Positions 12,428-20,436 are shown, numbered from the stretch's first letter. The stretch is DNA of 20,473 nt from CAMPJU01 sp046566095 (GCA_046566095.1 JBKHXI010000127.1:1-20473); one strand, 5' to 3'. Made by a program: numbers and translations. Notes: generated from the letters alone by a model not told the origin.

Positions 12428-14470
12428 ATGAATACGCAGATCGCACGGATGCCGCTGTTCGCCCTCCTCTGCGCCGGCCTGCTGGCGGGGTGCCCGCAGG
12501 ACCAGGGGCAGAGGGCCGAAGTAGAGGCCTCGGTTGCGGTCGATGTGGCCACGGGTGAAGCCGGCTCGACGGCCGCCGCCGTAAGCACGGGGAGCCCAGT
12601 CTCCACCAGCGCAGCCATCCGCTTTGTTCCGGGCGACGTCACGGGTGACGGACGCAGCGACATCCAGATCGCATCGCTCAGTCCGATCGGCCCCGAGCAT
12701 CCGGCCCGTTTCCTGTACACCTGGGTGATGGAAGGCAACCAGATCGTCGGAGACGACTTTCTGTACGGAGCGGAGGACTGCTTCCAGAGTCGTCGCAAAC
12801 AGGTGGCAATCGGCGACTTCAACGGCGACCGGGTAGGCGACTATCTCCATGTCGGCAGCGACGATCGCAGCGTATGCGTCAGCCTGGGCCGCCTGTCGGC
12901 ATTTAGCTCCGTCGTGGACTCGGCGACGGTCGTCGGAACCCATGCGCCGGGCTGGATGCCGGTCGGGGCCGCCGATGCGGACGGTGACGGCAAGAGCGAC
13001 ATTATCCTGGTCAACCAGGCTGCGCGACTGGTCGGGTACTGGCGGATGGACGGCGCGTCCATCGCCGGTTTTTCGCCGGCGTTCGGATGGCCGGAGGGAG
13101 CCACGGAGTTGCGCGTCCTCGGAGATTTCAACGGCGATGGTCGCGTCGACCTGGTCTGGGACGAGGGCTCGCTGTGGATCGGCACGCCGGGTGGCTTCGA
13201 GTCGTACCGGCCGTCGGGCCTGTTGCCGGCGGGCGGCTGGAAGCACATTGGTGCCGGTGATATCGACGGGGACGGTCGCGACGACCTCGTGCTGGTCAAC
13301 GCGCGCTCGTCCCATGTCGCCTACTGGCTCATGGATGGGCCGGTCATTCGCGCGAAATCAATCGCCTTTGCCGCACCCGCCGGCTTCCGATTGGCGACTT
13401 TCGGGGACTACAACGGCGACGGGAACCTCGACCTGGTCTGGGCGGACAGCGATCGTTATGTGCGCATGTGGCTCGGCGACGGGTTCGGCTTCAACGACGT
13501 CGAGATCAAGCTGGCGAGGTCACCCTCGACGGGCACGTATCGTTATTCGCACGGCTTCCGCATCGTCGAGTCCACCCGGCAACGTCACGTGCGTGGCGAC
13601 ATGCGCGGGGACGGGCGTAGCGACCTCATCCTGGTGAACGAAGCGTTCGGGCACTGGCATTACTGGACGATGCGCGGAGCGCTGGCGTCGCCGATCCATC
13701 ACCGTGTCTTCGACATGCCGGGCGGGCGATACGTGACCACCGGGGATTTCGACGGCGACGGGCGTACCGAGGTGGTATGGGTCAGCGACTCCGACGGCAC
13801 GATGCGCATGACCTTCATCGACGACGTCGGGGGCGTGAACACCCGCACCTCGGTAAAGGTCAACATCGCCGGCGGATGGCGCATCCGCGCTGCAGCCGAC
13901 ATCGACGGCGATGGCCGTGACGATCTCATCCTCTACAACGAGGGGCTCCAGAAACGCGCGTTCTGGTTGATGGATGGCGCGCGCGTGGCCTTTTACAGCG
14001 AGCCGCAGGACGCCCACATGTTCGAGACGGCGGCGGACCTCAGCCATGATGGAACCGGTGGTGTCGTCGAGAGCAATTCGGGCGCCATCACCTATCGAAA
14101 GCTGCTGACCAGCAGGGCAGACACCGCAGTGACCAGGCTCGGCGATCTCGCGAGCGGTTGGTGGGTCGCTGGCGCCGCCGACATCGACGGCAACGGGCAG
14201 TCTGATCTCATCGTCCAGAACCACGAGGGCGTCGCTTTTTGGATCCTGGGCGTCAACGGTGGCGTGTTGCGATACTCGCCTGGCTTCCTGCAGCCAGCCG
14301 GCTATCGGCTTGCCGCGATCGGCGACTACGACGCAGACGGCCTGGCGGATCTGATATGGGCGCGTGAAAGCGACGGCTCGCTGCTTTTCTGGAAAGGAAA
14401 CGGAGAGGGTTTCGAATCGCAGGCGGTCAACATCGCATTCCGCTCCGGGTTCCGGGTGGTGCAGCCCTGA
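12428..14470 (+). CDS. Lipoprotein with twelve FG-GAP/VCBS-type calcium-binding repeats
   Basis: A 680-residue surface or periplasmic protein. The lipobox LLAGC puts the lipidated Cys at residue 22. A low-complexity Ala/Ser/Thr/Val linker runs to about residue 60. Twelve repeats then carry Dx(D/N)GDG-type calcium loops, beginning near residues 69, 129, 182, 232, 277, 326, 390, 439, 490, 536, 584 and 632. Two kinds tend to alternate: one like DIDGDGRDDLVLVN with (Y/F)WLMDG, the other like GDYNGDGNLDLVW with MWLGDG. The tenth (ADLSHDGTGG) is degenerate. Such repeats build beta-propellers used for binding; no catalytic domain is seen. The ATG at 12428 has AGGA seven bases upstream; earlier in-frame codons lack a signal peptide. 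The ligand is unknown. It is followed by a strong terminator and seems to be a single-gene unit. Confidence 0.88.
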   Translation: MNTQIARMPLFALLCAGLLAGCPQDQGQRAEVEASVAVDVATGEAGSTAAAVSTGSPVSTSAAIRFVPGDVTGDGRSDIQIASLSPIGPEHPARFLYTWVMEGNQIVGDDFLYGAEDCFQSRRKQVAIGDFNGDRVGDYLHVGSDDRSVCVSLGRLSAFSSVVDSATVVGTHAPGWMPVGAADADGDGKSDIILVNQAARLVGYWRMDGASIAGFSPAFGWPEGATELRVLGDFNGDGRVDLVWDEGSLWIGTPGGFESYRPSGLLPAGGWKHIGAGDIDGDGRDDLVLVNARSSHVAYWLMDGPVIRAKSIAFAAPAGFRLATFGDYNGDGNLDLVWADSDRYVRMWLGDGFGFNDVEIKLARSPSTGTYRYSHGFRIVESTRQRHVRGDMRGDGRSDLILVNEAFGHWHYWTMRGALASPIHHRVFDMPGGRYVTTGDFDGDGRTEVVWVSDSDGTMRMTFIDDVGGVNTRTSVKVNIAGGWRIRAAADIDGDGRDDLILYNEGLQKRAFWLMDGARVAFYSEPQDAHMFETAADLSHDGTGGVVESNSGAITYRKLLTSRADTAVTRLGDLASGWWVAGAADIDGNGQSDLIVQNHEGVAFWILGVNGGVLRYSPGFLQPAGYRLAAIGDYDADGLADLIWARESDGSLLFWKGNGEGFESQAVNIAFRSGFRVVQP

Positions 14471-14557
14471 ACGATCGGACAGGGCGCCTTTCCGGCGACC
14501 CGGATGCGTGGACCCCGGCCGGCGTGGGCAAGGGGATCGCTCGATTGCCGAAAGGAA

Positions 14558-14586
14558 GAGCCCGGCCTGCGGGGCAGGCCGGGCTC
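14558..14586. terminator. Strong intrinsic terminator between convergent genes
   Basis: Perfect 13-bp stem: arms GAGCCCGGCCTGC (14558-14570) and GCAGGCCGGGCTC (14574-14586), loop GGG. Read on the minus strand it is followed by TTCCTTTC, a weak U-tract, so it best fits the end of the Ax21-family gene. It can also stop transcription of the FG-GAP lipoprotein gene coming from the other side. Confidence 0.75.
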
Positions 14587-14650
14587 GGACATCGCGGCGT
14601 CCGGGGGAGAGAGACGCGCCGCCGCGATGGTGCTGCTTGGGGCCTTGCGC

Positions 14651-15220
14651 TTACCAGGTGAAGCGCGGGCCGACGAACCACTGGGTGTCGCCGTCGGAGA
14701 TCTTGACGTCGCCGCTGATGCCCCAGTTCGGGTTGAACTTCACCTGGGCGCCGAGGCGGCCGTAGAAGTCGCCGTCGAATTCGTCGCCGTCCTCGTAGCC
14801 GGCCATGGCGTAGCCTTCCAGGTTGGCGGTGAAGGCATGGCGCGCGCCGACCTCGGCGCTCCAGCCGTCGGCTTCCACGCCGACCGAGCTGGCCTCGAAC
14901 TTCTCGTAGGCGATCCGGGTGACCAGGTCGGTGGCCGGGGCGATGGCGTGGTTGTAGCCCACGCCCAGGCGCCACTGGTCGAAGTCGACGTTGCTGCCGT
15001 CGATCTGCTGGTTGGCGTAGCCGCCGAACACGTGGAAGTTCGGGTGGATGGCGAACGACGCGTTGCCGCCGAAGCCGTCGGCATCGCCGCCGTCGGTGTC
15101 GGTGGCGACGTAGCCGCCCTCGACGTAGTTGTAGGACAGGCCCTGCGCGCTGGCGGCGAGGGGTGCGGCGACCATCAGGGCGAATGCGGCCAGGCCGGCG
15201 GCGATCGGGGAACGCTTCAT
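14651..15220 (-). CDS. Ax21-family outer-membrane/secreted beta-barrel protein
   Basis: A 189-residue exported protein typical of Xanthomonas, Stenotrophomonas and Lysobacter. The signal peptide is MKRSPIAAGLAAFALMVAAP with cleavage near ASA-Q at about 26. The mature protein starts GLSYNYVEGGYVATDTDG and runs as alternating strands such as FHVFGGYANQQ, WRLGVGYNHAI and LEGYAMAGYEDGDEFDG. It ends in TQWFVGPRFTW, with a C-terminal aromatic as in outer-membrane barrels. Ax21 was once reported as the activator of the rice receptor XA21; that claim was retracted, and the proteins are found in outer membrane vesicles. The ATG at 15220 has GAGG upstream; upstream in-frame codons lack a signal peptide. 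It has its own terminator and is likely monocistronic. The physiological role is unsettled. Confidence 0.88.
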   Translation of the reverse strand: MKRSPIAAGLAAFALMVAAPLAASAQGLSYNYVEGGYVATDTDGGDADGFGGNASFAIHPNFHVFGGYANQQIDGSNVDFDQWRLGVGYNHAIAPATDLVTRIAYEKFEASSVGVEADGWSAEVGARHAFTANLEGYAMAGYEDGDEFDGDFYGRLGAQVKFNPNWGISGDVKISDGDTQWFVGPRFTW

Positions 15221-15313
15221 GGGCAACCTCTTGTTCGTGGGAATCGGGGTCGGCGGCGTCTCTTGTTGTGTCCGGACGCGCACCGCACCGCGCCATGGGC
15301 GGCGGTGGCCGGC

Positions 15314-15319
15314 AGTATC
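15314..15319 (-). promoter_or_regulatory. Possible -10 box (GATACT) of the Ax21-family gene
   Basis: GATACT on the minus strand lies about 95 bases before the start codon. No good -35 box at standard spacing was found. A 10-base palindrome CTGAATTCAG (15341-15350) and a TGAAACGTTCC stretch lie further upstream. The 203-base gap 15221-15423 shows no gene. Confidence 0.22.
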
Positions 15320-15423
15320 GGCAGCGGCCCGCAACGGCGCCTGAATTCAGAACCCGACGGTACAGGAACGTTTCAGGGCGGCTCAGGTGACGCCCCGGCT
15401 GGCACCGGGGCCGGGCCCGCGTT

Positions 15424-15903
15424 TCAGCGGCCGCCGGCGAAGCCCTGCTGCCGCCAGGCCTCGAACACCACCACCGCGACCGCGTTCGACAGGTTCAGGC
15501 TGCGGTTGCCGGGCCGCATCGGCAGGCGCAGCCGCTGCGCGACGGGCACCGCCGCCAGCACCTCGTCCGGCAGGCCGCGGGTTTCCGCGCCGAACACGAA
15601 CACGTCGCCGGGCCGGTAGCCGGGCGTGTCGTAGCGCACGCTGCCGCGGGTGGACAGGGCGAACACGCGCGGGGTGTGCCCGGCATCGGCCGCGATCGCC
15701 GCCAACGCCGCGTCGAGCGAAGCATGCACCCGCAGCGGCGCGTATTCGTGGTAGTCCAGGCCGGCGCGGCGCAGCTGCCGGTCCTCGAGCGCGAAGCCCA
15801 GCGGCTCGACCAGGTGCAGGCGCGCGCCGGTGTTGGCGCACAGGCGGATGACGTTGCCGGTGTTGGGCGGGATCTCCGGCTGGTGCAGCACGACGTCGAT
15901 CAT
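15424..15903 (-). CDS. trmL: tRNA (cytidine/uridine-2'-O-)-methyltransferase TrmL
   Basis: TrmL is a SPOUT-fold, SAM-dependent enzyme that methylates the 2'-OH of wobble position 34 in leucine tRNAs. The 159-residue protein is the family's normal length (E. coli TrmL 157). All three SPOUT motifs are present: IPPNTGNVIRLCANTG (11-26), VFVFGAETRGLP (101-112) and RSLNLSNAVAVVVFEAWRQQ (134-152). They make up the trefoil knot and SAM site. The start is the ATG at 15903-15901, giving MIDVVLHQPE as in the family. It has no free Shine-Dalgarno: a perfect 30-base palindrome ends two bases before the ATG. A four-codon frame (ATG-CCG-CCG-GAA-TAA) within the palindrome stops three bases before it. The upstream gene is a dehydrogenase on the same strand, 128 bases away. 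Confidence 0.95.
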   Translation of the reverse strand: MIDVVLHQPEIPPNTGNVIRLCANTGARLHLVEPLGFALEDRQLRRAGLDYHEYAPLRVHASLDAALAAIAADAGHTPRVFALSTRGSVRYDTPGYRPGDVFVFGAETRGLPDEVLAAVPVAQRLRLPMRPGNRSLNLSNAVAVVVFEAWRQQGFAGGR

Positions 15904-15905
15904 CG

Positions 15906-15935
15906 GTTATTCCGGCGGCATGCCGCCGGAATAAC
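15906..15935 (-). repeat. Perfect 30-base palindrome directly before trmL
   Basis: Every base pairs: the left arm GTTATTCCGGCGGCA (15906-15920) is the reverse complement of 15921-15935. It ends two bases before the trmL start codon and would hide the only weak ribosome site (GGA) in its stem. It may be a REP-like element, the terminator of the upstream dehydrogenase gene, or a translational control hairpin. Confidence 0.8.
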
Positions 15936-15936
15936 T

Positions 15937-15974
15937 GTCGGGGTTGATCCGGCCTGTGGCCGGATAACCCCGAC
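15937..15974 (-). repeat. 17-bp inverted repeat with one bulge, upstream of the trmL palindrome
   Basis: Arm GTCGGGGTT-G-ATCCGGCC (15937-15954) pairs with GGCCGGATAACCCCGAC (15958-15974) across loop TGT; the G at 15946 is the only unpaired stem base. It lies one base from the 30-base palindrome and shares a GTTAT(T)CCGGC core with it. Likely a tandem pair of REP-like hairpins or a terminator for the dehydrogenase gene. Confidence 0.75.
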
Positions 15975-16031
15975 CTGAGAATCGGCAGGCGGCTGGGCGA
16001 GGGGTACGGCGGCTGCCGGGCAGCGAGGGAT

Positions 16032-16751
16032 TCACCATGGGATCGGTTGGCCCTGCCAGTCGAGGAAGCGGCCGCTGTCGCCGGGGCCGAGCTTGTCGAT
16101 CTGCTGCAGCAGGCCGGCGACCGAATCCTGCGGCTCGACCTCGGCCTGGTCGCCGCCCATGTCGGTCCGGACCCAGCCGGGGCTGACCGCGACCACCACG
16201 ATCCCGCGCGGCGCCAGCGCATGCCTGAGCTGCGCGGTGGCCATGTTCAAAGCGGCCTTGCTGAGCGCGTAGCTGGGGGTGCCGAAGCGGACGGTTTCGG
16301 CGACCGAGCCCAGCCGCGAGGACAGGTTGACCACGCGCGCGCCGTCGGCCAGCAGCGGCGCCAGCGCCTGGGCCAGCAGCAGCGGGCCGGCGGCGTTGGT
16401 CAGGAAACTGTGCAACAGGTTGTCCAGGCCGATGGCGCCGAAGCGTTCGCCCGAGTGCAGCACGCCGGCGTTGTTGAGCAGCAGGCCGATCCGCGGCGGC
16501 GGTTCGCCCTCGCCGGCCAGCAGCGGCCATTCGGCGGCCAGCTGCGCATGCGACTTCGGCTCGGCCACGTCCAGCGGCAGCACCCGCAGCCGGCCGGGGT
16601 GCTCGCCGGCCAGGGCGTTGAGCACGGTGGCGCGGCCGGGCTGGCGGCAGGTGGCCACCACCGGCGCGCCGCGCGCCAGCAGCTGGCGGACGAATTCCAG
16701 GCCGAGGCCGCGGTTGGCCCCGGTGACCAGGCAGTGGCCGGCGGGCGTCAT
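16032..16751 (-). CDS. Short-chain dehydrogenase/reductase, C-factor/sniffer-like
   Basis: A 239-residue NAD(P)-dependent oxidoreductase of the classical SDR superfamily, cytoplasmic. The cofactor motif TGANRGLG is at 10-17 and NNAG at 93-96. The active site has Ser144/145 in VVNLSSRLGS and the Tyr161-x-x-x-Lys165 pair in PSYALSKAALN; PGWVRTDMGG (191-200) follows. All catalytic residues are present. The opening GANRGLGLEFVRQLLARG and the PGWV.TDMGG end recall the C-factor (CsgA)/sniffer subgroup, where substrates are often unknown. The ATG at 16751 is preceded by TACACT ending six bases upstream and by no Shine-Dalgarno, so the transcript may start at the ATG itself. Earlier in-frame starts would put the promoter inside the gene. 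It points away from the M16 peptidase gene. Confidence 0.9.
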   Translation of the reverse strand: MTPAGHCLVTGANRGLGLEFVRQLLARGAPVVATCRQPGRATVLNALAGEHPGRLRVLPLDVAEPKSHAQLAAEWPLLAGEGEPPPRIGLLLNNAGVLHSGERFGAIGLDNLLHSFLTNAAGPLLLAQALAPLLADGARVVNLSSRLGSVAETVRFGTPSYALSKAALNMATAQLRHALAPRGIVVVAVSPGWVRTDMGGDQAEVEPQDSVAGLLQQIDKLGPGDSGRFLDWQGQPIPW

Positions 16752-16757
16752 GGCCGC

Positions 16758-16763
16758 AGTGTA
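16758..16763 (-). promoter_or_regulatory. -10 box TACACT for a possibly leaderless dehydrogenase mRNA
   Basis: On the minus strand, TACACT is followed by exactly six bases (GCGGCC) and then the ATG at 16751. A transcript starting seven bases after the -10 box would begin at the start codon. No -35 box or Shine-Dalgarno was seen. Confidence 0.45.
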
Positions 16764-16931
16764 GGCCAGCGGCCCGGTGCCGCGGACGGCGTCCGCACCC
16801 GACTTGTGGCCCATGCCCCGGAAGCGGCCGATGGCTAGGATGGAGGGCCGCGGGGATCGTGCCGGTCCCGCGCGGCCGCCGCGGGCCCGCGGCAACCTCT
16901 TCCAGTGCGATACCTTTCAGGGAGTGAACCG

Positions 16932-19847
16932 ATGATCCTGTCCCGCCGGCCGCGCGCCGTCCTCCAGCATGCCGCACTGGCGCTCGCGCTCGCCGCCGCC
17001 GCCGGGTTCGGCTTCCTGCCCGGCCCTGCGCAGGCGCAGCGCGCCGCCGCCGCGCCCACGGTCGACATCCCCTACGAGCAGTTCACCCTGCCCAACGGCC
17101 TGCGGGTGATCGTGCACACCGACCGCAAGGCGCCGATCGTCGCGGTCAACGTCTGGTACCACGTCGGCAGCAAGGACGAGCCGGCCGGGCGCAGCGGCTT
17201 CGCCCACCTGTTCGAGCACCTGATGTTCCAGGGTTCGGAAAACTACCGCGACGAGTACTTCAAGCCGTTCGAGCTGGTCGGCGCCACCGACATGAACGGC
17301 ACCACCAACGCCGACCGCACCAACTACTTCCAGAACGTGCCGACCACGGCGCTCGACCTGGCGCTGTGGATGGAGTCCGACCGCATGGGCCACTTCCTCG
17401 GCGCGGTCGACCAGGCGCTGCTCGACGAGCAGCGCGGCGTGGTCCAGAACGAGAAGCGCCAGGGCGAGAACCAGCCCTACGGCCAGGTCTGGGAGAAGCT
17501 CGGCAGGGCGATGTACCCGAAGGGCCATCCCTACCACCACAGCGTGATCGGTTCAATGGCCGACCTCAACGCCGCCACCCTCGACGACGTGCGGCAGTGG
17601 TTCCGCGCCTGGTACGGCCCCAACAACGCGGTGATGGTGCTGGCCGGCGACATCGACCTGGCCACCGCGCGCGAGAAGGTGGCGAAGTACTTCGGCCACA
17701 TCCCGGCCGGCCCGACCATGCCGCAGCCGCAGGTGGCGGTCGCGGTGCGGCCCGAATCCACCCGCGAGGTGATGGAGGACAAGGTCCCGCAGGCGCGCCT
17801 CTACCGGCTGTGGAACGTGGCCGAGTTCGGCCAGCCCGACGTCGAGCGGCTGCAGCTGCTGGCCGCGGTGCTGGGCGGCAGCAAGGCCTCGCGCCTGGAC
17901 CGGCGGCTGGTGCACGGCGACCGTATCGCCGACCGGGTCAGCGCCGGCGTCTGGAGTTCGCAGCTGGGCTCGAACTTCGTGATCACCGCCGACGTCAAGC
18001 CCGGCGGCGACGTGGCCGCGGTGGAGCGGGCGATCGAGGAGGAGCTGCGGCGGCTGCTGGCCGAGGGCCCGAGTGCGGACGAACTGGAGCGTGCGCGGAC
18101 CGTGCTGCGCGCCGGCTTCGTGCGCGGCATCGAGCGCATCGGTGGCTTCGGCGGCAAGGCCGACGTGCTGGCCGAGTGCGAGGTCTACACCGGCAACCCC
18201 GGCTGCTTCCGCGACAGCCTGCGCATCCTGGGCTCGGCCGACGTGGCCGCGGTGCAGGCCGCCGGCCGCAGGTGGCTGGGCAAGGGCGACCACACCCTGG
18301 TCGTGGTGCCGGGCGAGCGCACGCCGCTGGCCGAGGAGCCCGCGGTGACGCCGGAACCGTTCGCGCTGCCGCCGGTCGACCCGAAGTACGCGACCCTGCC
18401 CGGCGCCGTCGACCGCAGCGCCGGCCCGCCGATGCCGGAGCGGTTCCCGGACCTGAAGTTCCCCGAGCTGCAGCGCGCCACCCTGTCCAACGGCACCCGG
18501 GTGATCCTGGCCGAGCGCCACGAGGTACCAGTGGTGCAGATGAGCTATCTGTTCGACGGCGGCTTCGCCGCCGACCAGGGCCGCAGGCTCGGCACCTCCA
18601 GCTTCACCATGGGGATGCTCGACGAGGGCGCCGGCGCGCTGGGCGCGCTGGAGTTCGCCACCGCCGCCGAGACCCTGGGCGCCAACCTGGGCTCGGGCGC
18701 CTCGCTCGACGGCGGCAGCGCCTACCTGTCGGCGCTGAAGGAGAACCTCGACCGGTCGCTGGCGCTGTACGCGCAGATGCTGCGGCAGCCGCGCTTCGAG
18801 CCCTCCGAGATCGAGCGGGTCCGCGCCAGCTGGCTGTCGGGCATCGCCCAGGAGAAGGCGCGGCCGAACGGCGCCGCGCTGCGGGTGCTGCCGCCGCTGC
18901 TGTACGGCGAGGGCCATGCCTACGCCATCCCGTTCTCCGGCACCGGCACCGAGGATTCGATCAAGGCCCTGACCCGCGACGACCTGGTCGCCTTCCACCG
19001 CGACTGGGTGCGGCCGGAAGGCGCGACCCTGGTGGTGGTCGGGGACACCACGCTGGCGGAGGTGGTGCCGCTGCTGGAGAAGCACCTGGGCGATTGGCGC
19101 GGCGCAGGCGCCCGCCCCGCCGCCCCGGCGCCGGCGCCGGTGGCGCGGCCGGCGCAGTCGCGGGTGTTCCTGATCGACCAGCCCGGCGCGGTCCAGGCCA
19201 ACATCTTCGTCGGCCAGCTGATGCCCTCGACCCGGGATCCGGGCGCGGTGCGGCTGGGCGTGGCCAACGACGTGATCGGCGGCAGCTTCACCGCGCGCCT
19301 GAACATGAACCTGCGCGAGGACAAGCACTGGTCCTACGGCGCGCGCAGCATGCTCACCGACGCCTACGGCCAGCGCCCGTGGCTGGCGTTCGCGCCGGTG
19401 CAGATCGACAAGACCGCCGAGGCGATCGCCGAGATCGAGCGCGAGGTGCGCGAGTACGCCACCGGCAAGGCGCCGCCCACCGCCGAGGAACTGGCCAAGA
19501 TCAAGGCCAACGAGATCAACCGCATGCCCGGCGCCTACGAGACCGCCAGCGCGGTGATGGGCACCATCGGCGGCATCGTCCGCTACGACCGCCCGGACGA
19601 CTGGATCTTCCGCCGCAAGGCCGAGATCGAGGCGCTGACGCCGGCGCAGGTGGCCGAGGCCGCGAAGGCCCTCGACCCGGCCGCGCTGACCTGGGTGGTG
19701 GTCGGCGACCTCAAGCAGATCGAGCGGCCGGTGGGCGCGCTCGGGCTGGGGCCGGTCGCCATCCTCGACGCCGACGGCAAGCCGGTAGCCGACGCCGCAG
19801 CAGAAGCCGACACCGAAGTCGAGGTCGATGCCGGAGGCGGTCGCTGA
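16932..19847 (+). CDS. Exported M16-family zinc metallopeptidase (two M16 units)
   Basis: A 971-residue peptidase of the pitrilysin/insulinase family (M16), with a signal peptide (hydrophobic LALALAAAAGFGFL, cleavage near AQA at about 36), so periplasmic. The first unit has the inverted zinc motif HLFEH: His92 and His96 bind zinc and Glu95 is catalytic. The third ligand is Glu174 in VVQNEKRQ, 78 residues on, normal spacing. The second unit (from about 505, ATLSNGTRVILAERHEVPVV) keeps the fold but has no HxxEH, the usual inactive partner that completes the clamshell. Proteins of this type cut peptides and small unfolded proteins. The tail is acidic and Ala-rich (AEADTEVEVDAGGGR). The ATG at 16932 has GGGAG seven bases upstream, better than the in-frame ATG at 16905. 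TAGGAT at 16836 is a weak -10 candidate. It is probably monocistronic. Confidence 0.94.
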   Translation: MILSRRPRAVLQHAALALALAAAAGFGFLPGPAQAQRAAAAPTVDIPYEQFTLPNGLRVIVHTDRKAPIVAVNVWYHVGSKDEPAGRSGFAHLFEHLMFQGSENYRDEYFKPFELVGATDMNGTTNADRTNYFQNVPTTALDLALWMESDRMGHFLGAVDQALLDEQRGVVQNEKRQGENQPYGQVWEKLGRAMYPKGHPYHHSVIGSMADLNAATLDDVRQWFRAWYGPNNAVMVLAGDIDLATAREKVAKYFGHIPAGPTMPQPQVAVAVRPESTREVMEDKVPQARLYRLWNVAEFGQPDVERLQLLAAVLGGSKASRLDRRLVHGDRIADRVSAGVWSSQLGSNFVITADVKPGGDVAAVERAIEEELRRLLAEGPSADELERARTVLRAGFVRGIERIGGFGGKADVLAECEVYTGNPGCFRDSLRILGSADVAAVQAAGRRWLGKGDHTLVVVPGERTPLAEEPAVTPEPFALPPVDPKYATLPGAVDRSAGPPMPERFPDLKFPELQRATLSNGTRVILAERHEVPVVQMSYLFDGGFAADQGRRLGTSSFTMGMLDEGAGALGALEFATAAETLGANLGSGASLDGGSAYLSALKENLDRSLALYAQMLRQPRFEPSEIERVRASWLSGIAQEKARPNGAALRVLPPLLYGEGHAYAIPFSGTGTEDSIKALTRDDLVAFHRDWVRPEGATLVVVGDTTLAEVVPLLEKHLGDWRGAGARPAAPAPAPVARPAQSRVFLIDQPGAVQANIFVGQLMPSTRDPGAVRLGVANDVIGGSFTARLNMNLREDKHWSYGARSMLTDAYGQRPWLAFAPVQIDKTAEAIAEIEREVREYATGKAPPTAEELAKIKANEINRMPGAYETASAVMGTIGGIVRYDRPDDWIFRRKAEIEALTPAQVAEAAKALDPAALTWVVVGDLKQIERPVGALGLGPVAILDADGKPVADAAAEADTEVEVDAGGGR

Positions 19848-19865
19848 CGGCTTCCCGGGCCGCAA

Positions 19866-19884
19866 CGCCGCCGTCGTGGCGGCG
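19866..19884 (+). terminator. GC hairpin after the M16 peptidase gene
   Basis: Arms CGCCGCC (19866-19872) and GGCGGCG (19878-19884), loop GTCGT, 18 bases after the stop codon; no T-run. The 190-base gap 19848-20037 is otherwise featureless GC-rich sequence up to the AGGAG ribosome site at 20026-20030. Confidence 0.3.
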
Positions 19885-20037
19885 GCGCGGCGGCGCGGCA
19901 TTCAGCTGGCGCCGGCCAGACTGGCTCCGGGTTGCGCTGCCGGCGGCGGCCCGGGGCTGCGCCGGCCGCGCTCGCACGCCGCGCCTGCCGCGCCGCCGCG
20001 CGGCGCCCGGCCCATCCCGGCCACCAGGAGAGTTCCG

Positions 20038-20409
20038 ATGCATCCGTCCGCACGCCTTCCCGTCCCGCGCCGCGCCGGCGCGCCTGTCTTCCGCCCGCGG
20101 CTGCTGGCCGCCGCCCTGCCGCTGTTGCTGGCCGCGGGCTGTACCTGGGTGCACATGGCCCCGGGCGCGAGCGCGGTGCGGGTGCTGCCGCAGGGCACGC
20201 CGCCGGCCGGCTGCGAGAAGCGCGGCGAGGTGGTGGTCTCGGTCCGCGACAGCGTCGCCTTCTACCAGCGCAACGAGCTGCGGATCCGCGAGGAGCTGGA
20301 GACCCTGGCCCGCAACGAGGCCCCGGGCCTGGGCGCCGACGCCATCCAGCCGCTGACCGCCCCGGCCGACGGCGAGCAGCGCTTCGCCGCCTGGCGCTGC
20401 GGCGGCTGA
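20038..20409 (+). CDS. DUF4156-like small lipoprotein
   Basis: A 123-residue predicted lipoprotein. A basic, proline-containing start is followed by RLLAAALPLLL and the lipobox LAAGC, with the lipidated Cys at residue 35. The mature part is short. VRVLPQGTPPAGCEKRGEVVV, with an internal Cys, is followed by a long amphipathic helix (RNELRIREELETLARNEA) and LGADAIQPL, ending FAAWRCGG. The C.(K/L)G.V pattern followed by lr..A..lGAnai is the DUF4156 family layout (recalled, not searched); the function is unknown. The two mature cysteines beyond the lipidated one could form a disulfide. The ATG at 20038 has AGGAG seven bases upstream. The upstream M16 gene is 190 bases away. A REP-like hairpin follows 27 bases after the stop and could protect or end the transcript. 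Confidence 0.8.
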   Translation: MHPSARLPVPRRAGAPVFRPRLLAAALPLLLAAGCTWVHMAPGASAVRVLPQGTPPAGCEKRGEVVVSVRDSVAFYQRNELRIREELETLARNEAPGLGADAIQPLTAPADGEQRFAAWRCGG

Positions 20410-20436
20410 GGCGGCCCGGGCGGGCCTTGACCTGGA

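Noticed and set aside
15341..15350. Palindrome CTGAATTCAG upstream of the Ax21-family gene as an operator
   Set aside because: A single 10-base palindrome without a second copy or known match is not enough evidence.
17553..19901. 782-codon minus-strand frame opposite the M16 peptidase
   Set aside because: Antisense shadow; no recognisable motif or ribosome site.
17366..20356. 996-codon plus-strand frame overlapping the M16 peptidase and beyond
   Set aside because: Composition is almost only Arg, Gly, Ala and Pro; the true frame carries HLFEH and a signal peptide.
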